The notes under the pieces: model-generated
The model's database searches: none
What the model saw: the letters and a program-made list of their open reading frames with translations, nothing else
What the model was told of the DNA's origin: nothing
Position numbers and translations under genes: made by a program
Shown here: piece by piece, positions 42,373 through 50,791 of the stretch
How positions within the stretch are numbered: the first letter of the stretch is position 1
Layout: every line of letters begins with the position of its first letter
Assembly: GCA_005790545.1 (NCBI GenBank)
Contig: SXUL01000036.1
Location: 1-64,000, forward strand
Origin: Planctomycetia bacterium
Lineage (GTDB): Bacteria; Planctomycetota; GCA-002687715
Length of the DNA: 64,000 nt
Direction of reading: 5' to 3'

Positions 42373-43548
42373 TCATGCACCCGAGGCCGCCTCTTCGCAG
42401 TAATCACAGCGAGCGGTGCCGCTGGCGCCCTTGACGAGACGTGCCCACTCCGGCGCTTCTTTGGCAGTGATACAGCTCGGATTTGCGCAGCGCCCTTCCA
42501 CCCATGCGCCATCGCTCGACTGCCTCTCAGGGCCCTTGGGCAGGTCTACCAGCCCACAGCACCACAAGAGCAGCGCCATGCGAATGGGCACTCCGAGCGC
42601 CGCTTGACGGAAGTAAGCCGCGCGTGGGTCCGCATCCAGCTCTCTCGCGATTTCGGAGACCCTCGGCAGGGGGTGAAGCACAATGCTCTCGTTGAAAGTG
42701 GGCGACGAGAGGAAGCGATGGTCGAGGATCGGCAGTGTGCCGCCGCCTGAGCCTCCGGCCAGGCGTTCCTTCTGAAGCCGTGTCACATAGATGGCGCTCA
42801 CGCGACGGCCGGCCAGATCCAATGTTGCGGGCCCTGCCCCTGCGGCGGGCAGCATCGCGCGCGGCGCAATGAGTGTCGCGCAGACGCCTCGGCGCTTGAA
42901 AATCGCCTCCATGTCGTCGATGACCACTTCGCGCACGCCGTAGCCGGGCCGCTCGGCAAGATCACTCATGACGAAGGGCGGGAGCGTGAGGTCCCCGTCA
43001 GGAATCGCGAGCACGGTGGCGCCGAAGCGCACGAGGGCCCGCGAGAGCGAATGGACCGTGCGACCGAAACGAAGATCGCCGTAGAGCACGACGGTCTGTC
43101 CGGCGATGGGACCACGCTCACAACGCAGGGTGTAGAGATCGCACAGGGTCTGAGAGGGATGCTCGTGGCTGCCGTCACCGGCGTTGATGACCGGCCCCTT
43201 GGCGAGTCGGGCCGCGAGTCGCGCCGCGCCGGACAATGGATGGCGCAGCACGAGCACGTCCACATAGCTGTCGACGATGCGCACTGTGTCGGCCAGCGTC
43301 TCACCCTTGACGGTGGATGACGTGTCGGGGTCGCTGCTCGTCACAACGCGCCCGCCGAGGCGCTGCATGCTGGTCTCGAAACTGAGGCGCGTGCGCGTAC
43401 TGGGTTCGAGAAAGAGGCTCCCCATGACGTGACCGGGAAGATCCGCAGTATGACCGCGCAAGTTGCCGCGGATGCGGTCCGCGAGATCCATGAGCTCGAC
43501 AAGCGCAGCGTCGCCGAGATCGTCAATGGTGATGAAGTCGCGTTTCAT
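42373..43548 (-). CDS. pyrB: aspartate carbamoyltransferase with fused PyrI-like zinc module
   Basis: A 391-residue protein that makes N-carbamoylaspartate in pyrimidine synthesis. The carbamoyl-phosphate site STRTR is at about 50-54 in 'FLEPSTRTRLSFETSMQRLGG'. 'DGSHEHPSQTLCDLYT' gives the HPSQ motif, 'DLRFGRTVHSLSRAL' and 'ESIVLHPLPRVSEI' complete the active site. After residue about 330 the usual end is replaced by an extra tail with four cysteines (about C354, C359, C381, C384; CANPSC and CDYC), closely resembling the zinc domain of the regulatory chain PyrI, without PyrI's nucleotide-binding domain. The catalytic chain thus carries its own zinc finger. ATG 43548 overlaps the MnmE-like stop by four bases. 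Confidence 0.94.
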   Translation of the reverse strand: MKRDFITIDDLGDAALVELMDLADRIRGNLRGHTADLPGHVMGSLFLEPSTRTRLSFETSMQRLGGRVVTSSDPDTSSTVKGETLADTVRIVDSYVDVLVLRHPLSGAARLAARLAKGPVINAGDGSHEHPSQTLCDLYTLRCERGPIAGQTVVLYGDLRFGRTVHSLSRALVRFGATVLAIPDGDLTLPPFVMSDLAERPGYGVREVVIDDMEAIFKRRGVCATLIAPRAMLPAAGAGPATLDLAGRRVSAIYVTRLQKERLAGGSGGGTLPILDHRFLSSPTFNESIVLHPLPRVSEIARELDADPRAAYFRQAALGVPIRMALLLWCCGLVDLPKGPERQSSDGAWVEGRCANPSCITAKEAPEWARLVKGASGTARCDYCEEAASGA

Positions 43549-44630
43549 GGCCCCAGCTCTCTTGCCAACGACCGGATGCGCTCCGGCTCGGGGGGCTCCC
43601 GAGTGAGCGCGTCCGCAAGCCCGGCAAGCAATCGTTGCTGCCGGAGGGTGAAAGCGCAAGGCGGCAACCGATCCGCAGCCTGCCACGCGGCAAAGGGCGA
43701 GTGCTGGATCAGTGCACGCTCGAGCAGAGGGAGCCCCTCTCCCCGCATCGCCGCAAGCGGCAGCCCCCGTGCGGCACCGAGATCGCTCTTGGAGGCCAAG
43801 AGCAGCACGCGCTCGTCACCCTGCAGTTCCGAGAGCACCATGTCGGCGCGAGCGTCTGGTGCATCGAGCACGAGCAGGATGTCGGCACTCTTCCACGCAG
43901 CACGTGTCATCCCCACAGCGAGCGCTTCAACCGGATCCCCGGCTGGCCGGAGCCCGGCGGCATCGCGCAGGAGAAACGGCCACCCTCCCACTGCGATCTG
44001 CGCATCGAGGACATCGCGTGTGGTTCCTGCCTCGTCAGAAACGATGGCTGCGTCTCTCCCGGCGAGTGCATTGAACAGGGTGGATTTTCCTGCATTGGGC
44101 GCGCCGCAAAGCAACACGACACAGCCCTTGGAGAGGGCCAGACCGAGCGGCAGGCGACCGGCGGCTGCGCGGAGTCCCGCCGCCCATTCCAGCCGCTCTG
44201 GCGGCGCTCCAGCCGCGAGAGCACGAAGTTGTTCACGCAACAGGTGCAGCGCCGGCCCGCAGGCCAGTTCGAGCGTGCGCTGGGCGAATGCGCTGCGTGC
44301 GAGTGCCAGGCATTCCTCCTCGATGCTCGCGGCCACGGCCATCCGCTCGATGCCCATGACTCCGAGCAGGAGTTCAAACGCCCGGCCTACTGCCGGGGAA
44401 CCATGCAAGGAAACCTCGATCCGCCCCGCGTGATCCGGGCCGGCCAGCATCACTTCATCGAGCACGGCTCCGTCCGCCAGGATGTGGCCGAAGCGGAGCA
44501 TTCCCGTTTCCGCCCTCCCCGCGCGAAAGAACTGCGGCAGCAGATCCGCGGCGCCGGACAACTCGTACACCTGCAAAGCGGAGTGCCCACGCCCTGACAG
44601 GCGGCGCCAGGCCGGGCCTTCAGACTTCAT
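43545..44630 (-). CDS. reduced MnmE-like GTPase lacking the catalytic C-terminus
   Basis: A 361-residue protein related to the tRNA-modifying GTPase MnmE (usually about 450-460). The N-terminal part matches the formyl-folate domain weakly ('HSALQVYELSGAADLL', 'FGHILADGAVLDEVMLAG', 'IEVSLHG'), but the MnmE signature PGEFTxRAFxNGKxDL is missing. G motifs: GAPNAGKST at 176-184, GTTRD at 202-206, DAAG at 223-226 (usually DTAG), and SKSD at 280-283 (usually NKSD). It ends ...RSLARELGP, without the final C-[IL]-G-K cysteine motif required for wobble-uridine modification. It is probably a degenerate or repurposed paralogue. It overlaps coaX by 11 bases and pyrB by four, placing it mid-operon. Confidence 0.8.
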   Translation of the reverse strand: MKSEGPAWRRLSGRGHSALQVYELSGAADLLPQFFRAGRAETGMLRFGHILADGAVLDEVMLAGPDHAGRIEVSLHGSPAVGRAFELLLGVMGIERMAVAASIEEECLALARSAFAQRTLELACGPALHLLREQLRALAAGAPPERLEWAAGLRAAAGRLPLGLALSKGCVVLLCGAPNAGKSTLFNALAGRDAAIVSDEAGTTRDVLDAQIAVGGWPFLLRDAAGLRPAGDPVEALAVGMTRAAWKSADILLVLDAPDARADMVLSELQGDERVLLLASKSDLGAARGLPLAAMRGEGLPLLERALIQHSPFAAWQAADRLPPCAFTLRQQRLLAGLADALTREPPEPERIRSLARELGP

Positions 44631-45324
44631 GAGCGAACTCGAGCCCGCGCAAGACGAGCAGCGGGTCCACGCGCGCAGCATTTCCAATCAGCTCGGCGAC
44701 AGCTTCCGCGTCACCCCCCGTGATCCAAAGGGACGCTCCAGGCAGAGCTGTGCGAGCGCGCCGCAACGCCTCGTGCACAAGGCCCGCAAAGGCGCTGTCC
44801 AATCCGAGGCCAACGCAGGACGCGGATGTGCGCGCCGGAAAGTCAGCGCCTGCTTCCCCGCGCGGCAAGGCCGGAGCGGCGGACGCAAGTCCCGCAGCCA
44901 AGGCCCGCCTGCCGGGAGCAATCAGTCCTCCCCGAAAGATGCCGGATTCATCCACTGCATCGAGGGTGAGGGCCGTGCCTGCGCTCAACACGAGCACCGG
45001 CCCCGAGCTCATCCGTTGCGCAGCCTCGGCAGCAGCCACGCGGTCCATGCCCAACGTTGCGAGCGAGTCGTAGGCGAGCGTGAGACCACACTTCAGGGAC
45101 TGGCCGAGCACGAAGCGTCGCGCACAACCGGCTGCGGCGGCCGCAGCGAAAATCAGATCCTCCTCCCGGCACACCACCGAGACGACACGCAACTCATCGA
45201 ATCCGCGCGGGATACGCGGCGTCGCTCCTGTGTCCCAGCTGTCCTGCAGCACCGGACCTTGCGGCGCAGACACCGCGAGCTTGGTACGGGTGTTCCCGAC
45301 ATCGACAAGGAGCCGGCCCGCCAT
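44620..45324 (-). CDS. coaX: type III pantothenate kinase
   Basis: A 234-residue ASKHA-fold kinase that phosphorylates pantothenate, the first step of coenzyme A synthesis. The phosphate-1 loop is 'LLVDVGNTRTKLAV' (residues 5-18), the substrate loop 'LGMDRVAAAEAA' (GxDR motif), and the phosphate-2 loop 'VLSAGTALTLDAVDESGIFRGG'. 'LWITGGDAEAV' is the adenosine motif. Type III kinases are not feedback inhibited by CoA and use K+ or NH4+. It starts six bases after the stop of the GspC-like gene and overlaps the MnmE-like gene by 11 bases. Confidence 0.94.
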   Translation of the reverse strand: MAGRLLVDVGNTRTKLAVSAPQGPVLQDSWDTGATPRIPRGFDELRVVSVVCREEDLIFAAAAAAGCARRFVLGQSLKCGLTLAYDSLATLGMDRVAAAEAAQRMSSGPVLVLSAGTALTLDAVDESGIFRGGLIAPGRRALAAGLASAAPALPRGEAGADFPARTSASCVGLGLDSAFAGLVHEALRRARTALPGASLWITGGDAEAVAELIGNAARVDPLLVLRGLEFAHEV

Positions 45325-45330
45325 GGTGCT

Positions 45331-46278
45331 TCAGCGTCGGGGCACCACGACCGTGCGGGTCATGGTCACACCCTTCCTGCGAATCCGGACTTCGAAGCGC
45401 GTGGTCTGAGGATTGCTCTTGGCGTAGGCGATCACCTCAGCCTTGGTGGACATGCGCACGCCGTTGATGGATTCGAGCACGTCCCCTTCTTCCGCACCAC
45501 CGCGACGCAGCACGTTGTCCGCAGGGATCGCATCGAGGCGCACCGCAGCCTTGCCGTCCTCGAGGGTCTCGCTCGAAAAGCGCACCCCCTCCAACGTGGT
45601 ATCGCCCTTGTCGGCAAGAGCGCGCGCCCCCATCTCCGTGATCGTGATGGTCGTCGGCTTCGCGACGTTCCATTCGATCCAAGTGGTCGTATTGGCATCG
45701 ATGGGTCCGACGATCTTGGGCGCCACGGCCGTGCCCGAGCCAGCCACCACGGGAGCCGGGTCTGGTTCGAGTGCGATCTCTCGACCATCGGAAATGAAGA
45801 CCACGCGCCCTGGCTCGATCTGCTTCACGACCGCACCACCGGCCCACTCCACCACATGCCCTTCGAGGTAGGGCAGCAACGGATCCGGTTGCGGGCCGAC
45901 GGCCGCGCCCTTCCGTCCAAAGAAGGCGAGACTCCGGCCGCCTTCAGGCGAGTACTGGATCACAAGGACCTTCAGCACCGTTTCAACCGGAGCCTTCGGC
46001 AGCGCCACAGGCTTCGAATTGTCCTCCTTCGGTGCTGGTGGCTTCACCGGCCACAGCACCCCATCCTTGATGTTGGTGCCGTACTCCGTTCGCCGGCGTC
46101 CCAGCGCGGCATCGGGGCGAATCTTCTTCAACTGCTCCACCATGCCGTTGCGGTAGCTCGTCAGCTCGTCGCTACGGCTGCCCTTCTCCTGCACCACGGT
46201 GAAGACCGTTGCGCCGATGCCGAGAACAAGCGCCACATCGGCGCAGACAATGAACTTGTGCAATGTGGAGAGTTTCAT
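45331..46278 (-). CDS. membrane-anchored PDZ protein, GspC-like
   Basis: A 315-residue protein with one N-terminal membrane helix (about residues 9-29, 'FIVCADVALVLGIGATVFTVV'), a short periplasmic linker, a central region with 'GRKGAAVGPQPDPLLPYLEGHVVEW' and 'VVFISDGREIALEP' that looks like a homology-region domain of GspC/PilP type, and a C-terminal PDZ domain (about 235-315: 'RRGGAEEGDVLESINGVRMSTKAEVIAYAK'). This order is that of GspC, which links the inner-membrane platform to the secretin in type II secretion. Sequence similarity is modest. It lies between coaX and the second PilT-like ATPase. Confidence 0.7.
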   Translation of the reverse strand: MKLSTLHKFIVCADVALVLGIGATVFTVVQEKGSRSDELTSYRNGMVEQLKKIRPDAALGRRRTEYGTNIKDGVLWPVKPPAPKEDNSKPVALPKAPVETVLKVLVIQYSPEGGRSLAFFGRKGAAVGPQPDPLLPYLEGHVVEWAGGAVVKQIEPGRVVFISDGREIALEPDPAPVVAGSGTAVAPKIVGPIDANTTTWIEWNVAKPTTITITEMGARALADKGDTTLEGVRFSSETLEDGKAAVRLDAIPADNVLRRGGAEEGDVLESINGVRMSTKAEVIAYAKSNPQTTRFEVRIRRKGVTMTRTVVVPRR

Positions 46279-46359
46279 GGCCTTGCTCGTGGAATCCTAG
46301 TGCCGGGATGGGTCGGGATCAACGGCGCGCCGACGAGACTGGGCCGCGGCGCTTCCTGT

Positions 46360-47469
46360 TCAGGGACGGGCAGGCTGAAGGCGGCGTTCTGTGCCGCGGG
46401 AAACGCCACGCAAGGCGAGACGCAGATCGTCCGGATTGTCCGAGCCCGCGATCGCCGCCGCTTCGTCCACGAGCCCTTCATCCACAAGGCTCTTGAGGGC
46501 CATGTTGAAGGTCTGCGTTCCGTACTGAGCAGCCCCGTCCACCAGGGCATGGTCGAGGTCCCGCGTTTTTCCTTGTCGCAGCAGTTCCCGCACGCGTGGT
46601 GTCGAGAGCAGGATTTCAAGGACTGGTACGCGCCGACCTGTCTCTTTCGAGAGCACGAGACGCTGACTCAACACACCCTCGAGCACAAGTGAAAGCTGCA
46701 AGCGCACGAGGTCGTGCTGATGCGGCGGAAAGAAGGTCATGATGCGCTCGACGGTCTGGATCGCATTGACCGTGTGCAACGTGCTCAAGACGAGATGCCC
46801 GGTCTCTGCCGCGGCCAGCGCGGCCTCCATGCTTGCGGCATCGCGAATCTCGCCCAGCATGATCACGTCCGGAGCCTCGCGCAGCGCGGCCCGCAGGCCG
46901 CCCTGCCAGTCCTTCATGTCCACGCCCACTTCACGTTGATGGACCACGGAAGGCCCGTCACGAAAACGAAACTCCACCGGATCTTCGAGCGTGACAGCAT
47001 GCACCGCACGAGTCGACGTGATGGCCTCCATCAAGGATGCGAGCGTGGTCGACTTGCCCGAGCCGGTCACGCCCGTGATGAGGACGAGGCCACGCTGCAG
47101 TTGCGACAGCGCCGTGCACTGCCGCTCCGGCAGATGCAGGGTGCGGAATGAGGGCACATGCGCCTTCACCTGACGCAGCACCATGCCCACGCCGCGACTG
47201 TGCCGGAAGGCGTTGACGCGGAGCCGTCCGGCGTCGCCGCGTTCCACGGCAAAATCGCAGTCGCCGGTAGTGCGCAGTCTCGTGAACGCATCCTTCGAGG
47301 TCAGGCTCTCGATGAGCGCAAGGAGTTCCTCCTCCGTGGGTGGCATGAGCTCGAGAAGCTGCACTTTGCCGTCCACCTTGAGGGCCGGGCGCAAGCCGGA
47401 CTTCAGGATGATGTCGGCGGCATCCGCAGCGGCCGCGGCTGAGAGAACTGCTTCAAATGCAAAGGACAT
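46360..47469 (-). CDS. second PilT/PilU-like ATPase
   Basis: A 369-residue ATPase of the PilT/GspE superfamily. The N-terminal domain has 'DAADIILKSGLRPALKVDGKV'. Walker A is 'LITGVTGSGKSTTLASLMEAIT', the Asp box 'AVTLEDPVEFRF', Walker B 'VIMLGEIRDAASMEAALAAAETGHL' and the His box 'LSTLHTVNAIQTVERIMTFFP'. In the C-terminal part the PilT AIRNLIRE motif is replaced by 'PRVRELLRQGK', as in PilU-like accessory ATPases. It probably assists pilus retraction alongside the PilT at 34.5 kb, or powers a second filament. It sits 81 bases upstream of the GspC-like gene. Confidence 0.9.
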   Translation of the reverse strand: MSFAFEAVLSAAAAADAADIILKSGLRPALKVDGKVQLLELMPPTEEELLALIESLTSKDAFTRLRTTGDCDFAVERGDAGRLRVNAFRHSRGVGMVLRQVKAHVPSFRTLHLPERQCTALSQLQRGLVLITGVTGSGKSTTLASLMEAITSTRAVHAVTLEDPVEFRFRDGPSVVHQREVGVDMKDWQGGLRAALREAPDVIMLGEIRDAASMEAALAAAETGHLVLSTLHTVNAIQTVERIMTFFPPHQHDLVRLQLSLVLEGVLSQRLVLSKETGRRVPVLEILLSTPRVRELLRQGKTRDLDHALVDGAAQYGTQTFNMALKSLVDEGLVDEAAAIAGSDNPDDLRLALRGVSRGTERRLQPARP

Positions 47470-47523
47470 GGGATGCGCTGCGGCATCTATCGACCGGGGC
47501 CACGCGCCGGAAAACCGGCGTCT

Positions 47524-48528
47524 TCAAGCGTCAATCGAGGGATGGAGCACGCGCCAGCAGGCTTCGAGCAACTCGCCAAGTCCCTCGCCTGTCAGCGCAG
47601 AGACCACGTGGCCGTGCACGCCCAGCGCCGCGTCCAGATCGGCCGCGAGTGCCAGAGCATCCGGAACCTGGTCCCGCTTGGTGTAGACCGTCAGGCGCGT
47701 GCGTTCGATGAGCCCGTGTCCAAACTGGGCCAACTCCGCAAGAATGGTTCGCGCGCCGGCGGCCGCCATCTCAACATCACCGTCGAGAGGCAATTCGACG
47801 AGATGCAACAAGACGCGCGTGCGTTCGATGTGCCGCAGGAACCGGTCACCCAGCCCCGCGCCCGCGCTCGCCCCTTCGATGAGTCCCGGAATGTCCATCA
47901 TCACGAAGCGGCGGAAGCCCGGCAGATCCACGATGCCCGGATGAGGATGCAGCGTGGTGAACGGGTAATCCGCAATCTTCGGGGTTGCTGCTGACACGCG
48001 CGAGATGAGCGTTGACTTGCCCGCGTTCGGCAAGCCCACCAAACCCACATCCGCGATCAACTTGAGCTCGAGGCGCAGCGTCTTTTTTTCGCCGCGACGC
48101 CCCTTCTCCGCTTCCTTGGGCGTCTGATTGGTGGACGACTTGAAGGCCGTGTTGCCACGGCCCCCGCGGCCCCCGCGGGCCACCACCACGCGCGCACCGG
48201 CTGTTTCGAGATCCACAAGGACCGCACCTGATTCCTCGTCCGTGATGATCGTTCCCACAGGAACGGGAATCAGGAGGTCTTCGCCGTCCTTGCCGAAGCA
48301 ATTGGCACCCATGCCGCCGACGCCGTTTTGCGCTCGAAAATGCGGGGAGCGCACAAGGTCCAAGAGCGTGCTCTCTGAAGCATCGGCGCAGAGGATCACA
48401 GCGCCGCCGTGGCCACCATTGCCGCCGGCCGGGCCGCCCTTCGGCTCGTAGATTTCGCGTCGAAACGCAACGGATCCGTCGCCGCCGTTGCCAGCCTGCA
48501 CGAAGATGCGTGCCTCGTCACGGAACAT
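47524..48528 (-). CDS. obgE: Obg/CgtA GTPase
   Basis: A 334-residue ribosome-associated GTPase. The glycine-rich Obg fold occupies residues 1-158 ('MFRDEARIFVQAGNGGDGSVAFRRE' begins it; 'GGHGGAVILCAD', 'VARGGRGGRGNTAF'). The G domain follows: GLPNAGKST, 'YPFTTLHPHPGIVDL', DIPGLIEGAS and 'TKRD' in 'LTVYTKRDQVPDAL' (G4, normally NKxD). The C-terminal OCT domain is absent, which is usual outside some Gram-positives and proteobacteria. It acts in late 50S assembly. Gene order rplU-rpmA-obgE is the classic bacterial one. Confidence 0.96.
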   Translation of the reverse strand: MFRDEARIFVQAGNGGDGSVAFRREIYEPKGGPAGGNGGHGGAVILCADASESTLLDLVRSPHFRAQNGVGGMGANCFGKDGEDLLIPVPVGTIITDEESGAVLVDLETAGARVVVARGGRGGRGNTAFKSSTNQTPKEAEKGRRGEKKTLRLELKLIADVGLVGLPNAGKSTLISRVSAATPKIADYPFTTLHPHPGIVDLPGFRRFVMMDIPGLIEGASAGAGLGDRFLRHIERTRVLLHLVELPLDGDVEMAAAGARTILAELAQFGHGLIERTRLTVYTKRDQVPDALALAADLDAALGVHGHVVSALTGEGLGELLEACWRVLHPSIDA

Positions 48529-48567
48529 GAGCGGTCATTCCTCGGGCGCAGGGAGCAAAACGCAAGC

Positions 48568-48605
48568 GGGCCGGTGGACATCCGCCGAGCGGATCCTTCC
48601 GGCCC
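48568..48605 (-). promoter_or_regulatory. nested hairpin between rpmA and obgE
   Basis: Outer stem GGGCCGG/CCGGCCC (48568-48574 with 48599-48605) and inner stem ATCCG/CGGAT. It starts 10 bases after rpmA and ends 40 bases before obgE. No T-tract. It may attenuate read-through so that ribosomal proteins are made in excess over the GTPase. Confidence 0.4.
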
Positions 48606-48615
48606 GAAAGCAGCC

Positions 48616-48861
48616 TCAGTTGTTCGGAACGACGGAGATGCGGTTCCTGGTACCGAAGCTCACCTTGCCGTCCTTGAGGGCGTAGATCGTGAAGTCGCGC
48701 CCCATGCCGACGTTGCGGCCGGGATGAAACACCGTGCCGCACTGGCGCACGATGATGTTGCCGGCGACAACGGCTTCGCCGCCGTACTTCTTGACACCGC
48801 GATACTGCGGATTGCTGTCGCGGCCGTTCCTGCTGGAACCCTGTCCTTTTTTGTGGGCCAT
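48616..48861 (-). CDS. rpmA: 50S ribosomal protein L27
   Basis: An 81-residue ribosomal protein starting [20 protein letters not shown], the standard L27 N-terminus that reaches the peptidyl-transferase centre. '[20 protein letters not shown]' and '[20 protein letters not shown]' complete the family. No cleavable N-terminal extension of the Firmicute type. The start at 48861 is fixed by homology; the open frame continues upstream over the L21 gene's end. It begins 10 bases after rplU. Confidence 0.97.
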   Translation of the reverse strand: MAHKKGQGSSRNGRDSNPQYRGVKKYGGEAVVAGNIIVRQCGTVFHPGRNVGMGRDFTIYALKDGKVSFGTRNRISVVPNN

Positions 48862-48871
48862 GGCGTTCCTT

Positions 48872-49186
48872 TCAGCCGGCGATGCCGGTGATCTCGATTT
48901 CCGTGTACTTCTGGCGGTGCCCCGTGCGCTTCCTGCTGTGCTTGCGCACACGATAGAAAGCCGGGTACAGCTTGACGCCGCCCACCTTGGGTGTCACCAC
49001 CTTCGCCTCGACCTTGGCGCCGGCAACGAACGGCGTACCGATGCGTGCCGAGCCCTCGCCGCCCAGAAGGCAGACGTTCTCGAAAGAGAGTGTGGTTCCG
49101 GGCTCCACGTCGCGCAGATGGATGCGCAGGCGCTGGCCCTTCTCGACGCGGTACTGATGGCCGCCGTCTTTGATGATCGCGTACAT
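48872..49186 (-). CDS. rplU: 50S ribosomal protein L21
   Basis: A 104-residue ribosomal protein: '[20 protein letters not shown]' at the N-terminus and '[20 protein letters not shown]' near the end, which binds 23S rRNA. GAGGACAG ribosome site upstream of the ATG. A short CCCCA/TGGGG hairpin lies about 20-40 bases upstream and might be part of an autoregulatory leader. First gene of rplU-rpmA-obgE. Confidence 0.97.
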   Translation of the reverse strand: MYAIIKDGGHQYRVEKGQRLRIHLRDVEPGTTLSFENVCLLGGEGSARIGTPFVAGAKVEAKVVTPKVGGVKLYPAFYRVRKHSRKRTGHRQKYTEIEITGIAG

Positions 49187-49260
49187 GACTGTCCTCGATG
49201 CCCCAACCGGGATTCCGTGGGGCGGAGAAGCTAGCAGCCCCCCGCCGCGGGTTCAAAGCG

Positions 49261-50751
49261 CTATTTGAGCCTCTGGATCTCGTAGTCCTCGGTCCCGAGG
49301 TCGTGATCGCCGGCAATGAGAATGGGCTTGCCGTACAGGTCTTCAAGCTTCTTGATCTTCTCGGACTTGTTCCGCCGCAGAAAATCGGCCACGCGCACAT
49401 TGACGCGAACGCGCACACGCTTGGCCCGGTTGCGGAAGACGATGTCCGTGACCTCGCGCAGGATCTTCAGCCCGATGGAATCGACCGTGCGCACGAAGCC
49501 GCTGCCGCGGCAATGGGCACAAGGCAGCGCGTTGCTGCGGTGCAGGCTCGGGCGCACTCGTTGGCGCGTCATCTCCACCATGCCGAACGGACTGATGCGC
49601 GCAATCTTCATGCGCTCCTTGTGATCCTTCAGGCGGTCGCGGAGCGAGCGCTCCACCTCTCGCTTGTGACTCTCATCCTGCATGTCGATGAAGTCATTGA
49701 TGATCACGCCGCCGAGATCGCGGAGCCGGAGCTGTCTCGCGATCTCCTCCACCGCTTCCATATTGGTGCGGAAGGCCGTGTCTTCGAGTTCGCCTTCCTC
49801 GCGGTTCTTGCCCGAATTCACATCAATGGCAACCAGTGCTTCGGTCTGATCGATGACGATGGAACCGCCACTCTTGAGCGTGAGCTTGCGTGCGAAGACC
49901 TTTTCGATCTTGTCCTCGAGCCCCATGGCGTGGAACAGCGGACGACCATCGGCATAGAGCCGCACCCGCTCCTCCTGCTCCGCCATGACAGCGCGCAGGA
50001 AATCGCGCGCCTTCTTGAAAACTGGCTCGCTGTCGACAACGACTTCCTTCACATCTGGAGTGAAGACATCGCGGATGGTGCGCACCACGAGATCGCTGTC
50101 CTGATAGACGAGCGTGGGCGCACGCTCGTTGCGGACGCGCTTGATGATGGTGTTCCAGAGTTTCAGCAGGTACTGGAGGTCCTTCTCGATCTCGATCTGC
50201 GATCTGCCATAGCCGGCCGTCCGGATGATGGTGCCCATGCCGTCCGGCGGGTCGATCTCCTCGAGGATCTTCTTCAGGCGCGCACGCTCCACGGGGTCTT
50301 CGAGTTTCTTCGAGACACCCGAACGCGTGAGACTCGGCATGAGCACGAGGTAGCGACCGGGAATGCTGAGCCAGGTTGTCAGCGTCGGCCCTTTCTTCCC
50401 GATGCCATCCTTGGTGATCTGCACCAACAGTTCCTGCCCCTTGGTCACGTACTCCTGGATGTTCCGCTTCTCTCCGCGCCGGATGCGATCCATGGGCACG
50501 TCCGGATTGTTCTGCCGGTACATGGGCAGAATGTCGCTGGCGTGGAGAAACCCGTTTCTGTCGCCGCCGAAGTCCACGAAGGCAGCACCGATGCTCGGCT
50601 CGATGTTCGTGACCACACCCTTGTAGATGTTGCCGAGAACGGTGCTCGCGGAAGCCCGCTCGATGTAGATCTCTTCGAGCACGTCATCGCACACGATGGC
50701 GATGCGGACCTCTTCCTGGTCATCCGCGTTGATGTAGATGCTGCGTTCCAT
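49261..50751 (-). CDS. rng: ribonuclease G/E family endoribonuclease
   Basis: A 496-residue RNase E/G. The S1 domain is at the N-terminus (about residues 35-130: 'GNIYKGVVTNIEPSIGAAFVDFG' with a long insertion 'YRQNNPDVPMDRIRRGEKRNI'). The catalytic DNase I-like part has 'SGGSIVIDQTEALVAIDVNSGKN' with the two metal-binding aspartates and 'LRDLGGVIINDFIDM'. The zinc-link cysteines are CAHC in 'NALPCAHCRGSGFVRT'. Length and absence of the long disordered RNase E tail make it RNase G-like. ATG 50751 has a GGAGG ribosome site. It probably processes rRNA and mRNA. A perfect hairpin lies just upstream of the ribosome site. Confidence 0.95.
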   Translation of the reverse strand: MERSIYINADDQEEVRIAIVCDDVLEEIYIERASASTVLGNIYKGVVTNIEPSIGAAFVDFGGDRNGFLHASDILPMYRQNNPDVPMDRIRRGEKRNIQEYVTKGQELLVQITKDGIGKKGPTLTTWLSIPGRYLVLMPSLTRSGVSKKLEDPVERARLKKILEEIDPPDGMGTIIRTAGYGRSQIEIEKDLQYLLKLWNTIIKRVRNERAPTLVYQDSDLVVRTIRDVFTPDVKEVVVDSEPVFKKARDFLRAVMAEQEERVRLYADGRPLFHAMGLEDKIEKVFARKLTLKSGGSIVIDQTEALVAIDVNSGKNREEGELEDTAFRTNMEAVEEIARQLRLRDLGGVIINDFIDMQDESHKREVERSLRDRLKDHKERMKIARISPFGMVEMTRQRVRPSLHRSNALPCAHCRGSGFVRTVDSIGLKILREVTDIVFRNRAKRVRVRVNVRVADFLRRNKSEKIKKLEDLYGKPILIAGDHDLGTEDYEIQRLK

Positions 50752-50771
50752 CCTGCCTCCCCCTCGGGAAG

Positions 50772-50791
50772 GGTGATGGCGGACCATCACC
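50772..50791 (-). promoter_or_regulatory. hairpin in the 5' leader of the RNase G/E gene
   Basis: GGTGATGG (50772-50779) and CCATCACC (50784-50791) form a perfect 8-bp stem with a tetraloop, 21 bases upstream of the start codon and close to the GGAGG site. It could be a cleavage or autoregulation site for the enzyme, as known for the rne leader in E. coli; that is inference. Confidence 0.4.

Noticed and set aside
43545..44630. Calling this gene a normal MnmE
   Set aside because: The NGK signature and C-terminal cysteine motif needed for tRNA modification are missing and the protein is about 90 residues short.
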